This document shows positions 61,233 to 64,000 of a stretch of 64,000 bases of DNA, piece after piece. The position numbers and the translations under genes were made by a program. Location: the NCBI GenBank assembly GCA_030065875.1, contig JASJCR010000019.1:62001-126000 (forward strand), in the 5' to 3' direction. Origin of the DNA: Ardenticatenaceae bacterium. Its GTDB lineage: Bacteria; Chloroflexota; Anaerolineae; Promineifilales; Promineifilaceae. Numbering within the stretch: the first letter of the stretch is position 1; every line of letters starts with the position of its first letter. The notes under the pieces were generated by a model. That model searched no databases. It had not been told where the DNA came from and saw nothing but the letters and a program-made list of their open reading frames with translations.

Positions 61233-62183
61233 TTAATCAATGACCGGCCGTTTCCACCAAATGTAGATGGAGGCGATTGCCAGCAGAACCGTGGCGGCAA
61301 TCAAACCGGGGCGATTGTTTTGCTCAGTAGACGATGTGGCACTGCTGAGAGAGACATCCAGCGTACCCGGATCGGTGAAGCAAAACGCCTCAATGGTTGT
61401 GGAAATCGGCGCCAGATCAACGGAGGATTGTGCGGTATCCGCGTCGTCATCGGTGCTGCCAAAGATGACCAACTCAATCTCTTCGATAGGGGTTGATGTA
61501 TACTCCAGGGTCACGCGATCATAACCGGGCAGGAAGCCTGGGGGTTGATCGGAAGTGCCGCGCAAACGGTACACGTCGGCCAATGGGTCAACAACCGCCC
61601 GGCCGGGAACTAGGATCGACTGCAAGACACCGGATTCGACCACGTAGGTGCTGGTGCTTACACCGTCAGCGGGCTGGATGTTGCTGCCGTCGTCAAAGGC
61701 GCTCAAGAAGACGTACTCGTAGCGGGTGTCGCTGAGAATGCTCAAACTGCCAACGGTAAATTGATTGAGATAAACCGGCGGGTCAAAGGTAATGGTAAAG
61801 GTGGCAAAGCTCCCGGCCGCATCATGATTGGGGATGCGCACATCCTCAGACATTTCGGCGATAGGGGCATCGGAATCGTAGAGATACGGCTGCTGGTAGG
61901 TGTTGACCCAGGAAAAGGTGATGTCCACATCACTGCCGCCGACGTTGGTAAACGCCTGGGGAGAAGTGAGAGGCCCATCCCCACCGACCAGCGGCCACGG
62001 CAGGGCGCGCCAGTCCATCAGAACTTCCCCGGTTTGACAGGTAGTTTGCGTTTGCTGAGCCTGCGCCGCGGTTTCTTTATGAGGTTGAGCGGCAAACACC
62101 GATGAAGAGCCGATTAAAATTAGGGCCGCGATGACCAAAGTCATCAGCCGCATAAGCATTGAACGAGATTGAGGGTGCATCAT
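61233..62183 (-). CDS. Secreted protein with C-terminal membrane anchor, unknown function
   Basis: 316 residues with AGGAGCG upstream. A signal peptide (LMTLVIAALILIGSSSVFAAQ) is followed by a beta-rich extracellular region with Asp/Ser/Thr-rich sequence (GGSDVDITFSWVNTYQQ; VYLNQFTVGSLSIL) and a C-terminal helix GLIAATVLLAIASIYIWWKR. There is no LPXTG. I recognise no family; the layout suggests a surface-anchored binding or adhesive protein. Confidence 0.65.
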   Translation of the reverse strand: MMHPQSRSMLMRLMTLVIAALILIGSSSVFAAQPHKETAAQAQQTQTTCQTGEVLMDWRALPWPLVGGDGPLTSPQAFTNVGGSDVDITFSWVNTYQQPYLYDSDAPIAEMSEDVRIPNHDAAGSFATFTITFDPPVYLNQFTVGSLSILSDTRYEYVFLSAFDDGSNIQPADGVSTSTYVVESGVLQSILVPGRAVVDPLADVYRLRGTSDQPPGFLPGYDRVTLEYTSTPIEEIELVIFGSTDDDADTAQSSVDLAPISTTIEAFCFTDPGTLDVSLSSATSSTEQNNRPGLIAATVLLAIASIYIWWKRPVID

Positions 62184-62410
62184 TTTTCGCTCCTGTACAA
62201 GATCGAATTTTCTGTATTGCTTGTAAAATCAATTTAGAGTTGGGTTTGTCAGGCTGCTGCCCACAATGTTCCAACTTCCTGTTTTTTGCTGATCAAAGTA
62301 AGGTATTTATACCATAGTCCTATAGTACTCGAATACTATTTCGGTTAGAAAATGGTTATAGATAGTTTACATAAAACGAGCGATGTGTGGTTGTCCCGTC
62401 CCCGATCACC

Positions 62411-62416
62411 TATAAT
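62411..62416 (+). promoter_or_regulatory. TATAAT -10 element of a probable leaderless transcript
   Basis: TATAAT lies eight bases before the ATG at 62425; a start site about seven bases downstream would put the mRNA 5' end at the start codon. No ribosome site exists. The -35 region (TTGTCC at 62391) is poorly spaced. Confidence 0.4.
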
Positions 62417-62424
62417 TGCGCGCC

Positions 62425-64000
62425 ATGCGCAAATTTGGTCAACATCCAATTCTCTATATTCTTACGATTTTGTTTGTCTTTGCTGCGGCTGTTATTTGGT
62501 GGTCCGGGCAAGCCCGGCCGGCCAGCGGCGTGCAAGCCGCAGCCAAGGTAATCCCTCTCGAAATCGAAGTTTTTGCGGCCCCCTACAGCGAAGAAATGGC
62601 TCAAGCTGTTTTTGAGCAAGATCCGGCCGTCGAAAATTTTTTGCAGCAGCGTGAACATGCCTTTATCCAGGCGGTGCCTCTTTCTGAAGGTGAATCCCGT
62701 CGCTGGGCGGCGTGTGCGGTTGACAGCTGTGCTCATATTCTGTACTACAATTTTGAAGATAAAGGCACCATTGAAGGCGTGGTTAATTTAAGAAGCGGGC
62801 AGGCGATTGATTTGTGGCAAGATCGAGGAGCTCGCCCTCTAGCCAGCACCAACAATTTGCGCGCAGCCCTGGAAATTGCCGCTGCTGATCAACGCGTAAC
62901 TGACGTCCTGGGTGAGATTTCAGCCGATGATTTAATGATGGTACCCATGAATATCTGGCTGCTCGATGATGATTGTCTGAATGATTGGTGTGTCGACCTC
63001 ACGTTTCACGACCCGGTGGGGAGCGGCAAAATATTTCACGTGACGGTTAACATGGAGCAGCAGGCGGTGGCCCGGACATTTTATACCCGCGGCCGGCCGG
63101 CACGACCGTATCGGGATATTACGCCGCAGCGCAACGCGTTCTCCGACGGGTGTCATGAAGGCGAGGGATGGGCGGTTTGTTGGCAAATGACCGCGCATGA
63201 TGGGGTCGAATTTTATGATGCCCAATACGATGAAAAAACCGTCTTCTCCACGGCTAAAATTGGGCAGGTTGAAGTTTGGTACCCCAGCTGGCCCGGCGGC
63301 TATCGCGACGAAATCGGTTTTTCCGCTTCGGTTCCGCCATATTTTGATACGGAGCTCGAAGAATTTGACGGCGGGTTTACAATCAGCCAGCTTTTTACCG
63401 AGTTTGCCCGCTGGCCCAACTGCATCTGCTGCTATCGTTATGAACAAATCATGTCTTTTTATGAGGATGGAACGTTTGAAGCCCGTTTTGTCTCTCACGG
63501 CCCAGGCTGTGACGATTTGTCAATTTATCAGCCGATGTGGCGATTTGACCTCGACCTGGATGATCCAAATGGGGATGAAGTTTGGGTGTGGGAAACAGAT
63601 CAATGGCGCGAAGCGGAAGCTGAAGAAGAATTGGAGCTAATTTTAGACCGCAATCTTTCACCGGAAGGGCAAAAAGTAGCCACTTTTGATGGTGATTTGC
63701 ATTATCGGTGGAGCTATATTCCCAGCGACCCCCTTGGACTGGATGAAGCCAAAATGTTTTTGCTGCGCTGGCAGGAGCTTGAAGGAGAAAATCCCATTCT
63801 CACCGGTCCGGCCAACACTTTTCAACCCCCCCGGCAGTGGATCGATGGGGACGCGGTTTCCGGTGAGAATGTGGTTTTGTGGTACGTGCCTCTTCTGAAG
63901 ACAAAAAAGGGAGGCCCCTGGTTTTGCATGCCGGAGCCTGGAGAAGAAGGCACTCCCTGCGAAGCGGTTTTGAGGGTGAATCCGGCCGAGGAACTGCCCA
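62425..64000 (+). CDS. Secreted copper-amine-oxidase-like protein lacking copper ligand (partial)
   Basis: The frame is open from ATG 62425 to the window end (at least 525 residues). An N-terminal anchor YILTILFVFAAAVIWWSG is followed by an extracellular region. CICCYRYEQIMSFYEDGTFEA lines up (my reading) with the CAO topaquinone segment xNY(D/E)Y...W.F..DGT, but with CYRYE. VVLWYVPLLKTKKGGPWFCMP lines up with the segment GFHHIPRxEDxPxMP, and the His ligand is replaced by Leu/Lys. So if homologous it probably does not bind copper. Many Cys suggest disulfides. The end is off the window. Confidence 0.65.
   Translation, partial: MRKFGQHPILYILTILFVFAAAVIWWSGQARPASGVQAAAKVIPLEIEVFAAPYSEEMAQAVFEQDPAVENFLQQREHAFIQAVPLSEGESRRWAACAVDSCAHILYYNFEDKGTIEGVVNLRSGQAIDLWQDRGARPLASTNNLRAALEIAAADQRVTDVLGEISADDLMMVPMNIWLLDDDCLNDWCVDLTFHDPVGSGKIFHVTVNMEQQAVARTFYTRGRPARPYRDITPQRNAFSDGCHEGEGWAVCWQMTAHDGVEFYDAQYDEKTVFSTAKIGQVEVWYPSWPGGYRDEIGFSASVPPYFDTELEEFDGGFTISQLFTEFARWPNCICCYRYEQIMSFYEDGTFEARFVSHGPGCDDLSIYQPMWRFDLDLDDPNGDEVWVWETDQWREAEAEEELELILDRNLSPEGQKVATFDGDLHYRWSYIPSDPLGLDEAKMFLLRWQELEGENPILTGPANTFQPPRQWIDGDAVSGENVVLWYVPLLKTKKGGPWFCMPEPGEEGTPCEAVLRVNPAEELP

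Overview
The window looks like a piece of a chromosome from a filamentous or Anaerolineae-type member of the Chloroflexota. This is an inference from gene content and protein style: form I CO dehydrogenase beside a form II homologue, cupredoxin, very acidic linkers in sugar-binding lipoproteins, a two-domain phosphofructokinase, and frequent GGCCG words. Nearly every gene is metabolic. I see no phage genes and no transposase.

Layout. 1-4.9 kb: end of a complex I operon (nuoJKLM; no nuoN follows), then a terminator. 5.0-8.9 kb: succinate dehydrogenase sdhCDAB. 8.9-14 kb: secreted cupredoxin, SRPBCC protein, acetyl-CoA synthetase, and a wax ester synthase/DGAT. 14.0-15.4 kb: AbrB-PIN toxin-antitoxin pair, a MITE-like repeat and a candidate small RNA. 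15.4-21.3 kb: form II CO-dehydrogenase-like hydroxylase (small, large, medium subunits), a thiolase, and an RHH-PIN pair. 21.3-27 kb: asparaginase, single-domain PFK, XdhC-YHS fusion, SLC12-like transporter. 27-35.3 kb (minus strand): form I CO dehydrogenase operon coxD-E-G-M-S-L plus an alpha/beta hydrolase. 35.5-38.3 kb: TPR protein, toroid-fold protein, nucleotidyltransferase. 38.4-54.2 kb: galactoside locus with GH4 alpha-galactosidase, GH42 beta-galactosidase, galK, galT, a glycerol-kinase-like enzyme and a HAD phosphatase on the minus strand. It also holds a divergent LacI regulator and ABC importer. 54.2-64 kb: UDG-like protein, baeRF protein, HtrA protease, duplicated PFK, GGCT-like protein, tRNA-Arg(CCT), and two secreted proteins, the last running off the window.

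How the genes work together. Complex I, SDH, cupredoxin and CO dehydrogenase outline an aerobic respiratory chain fed by NADH, succinate and probably CO. The galactoside locus would import a galactose-containing compound, split alpha- and beta-linked galactose from it, and pass galactose to the Leloir pathway. A glycerol-kinase-like enzyme in the same block suggests that galactosylglycerols, the head groups of galactolipids, may be the substrate.

Most unusual: the junctions between genes, especially inside the cox and galactoside operons, are filled with two kinds of self-complementary DNA. (1) Inverted repeats whose loop or inner edge holds the stop codon of the upstream gene, so that one arm encodes the last residues of the protein and the other arm lies after the stop. 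Each junction has its own sequence but the same architecture. (2) Arrays of 13-nt micro-hairpins (5-bp stem, 3-nt loop) spaced by 9-nt linkers of the type GAGCTAAAA. Their stems differ but stay paired, and the arrays begin at the stop codon of the upstream gene. I regard these as the best candidates for something undescribed.
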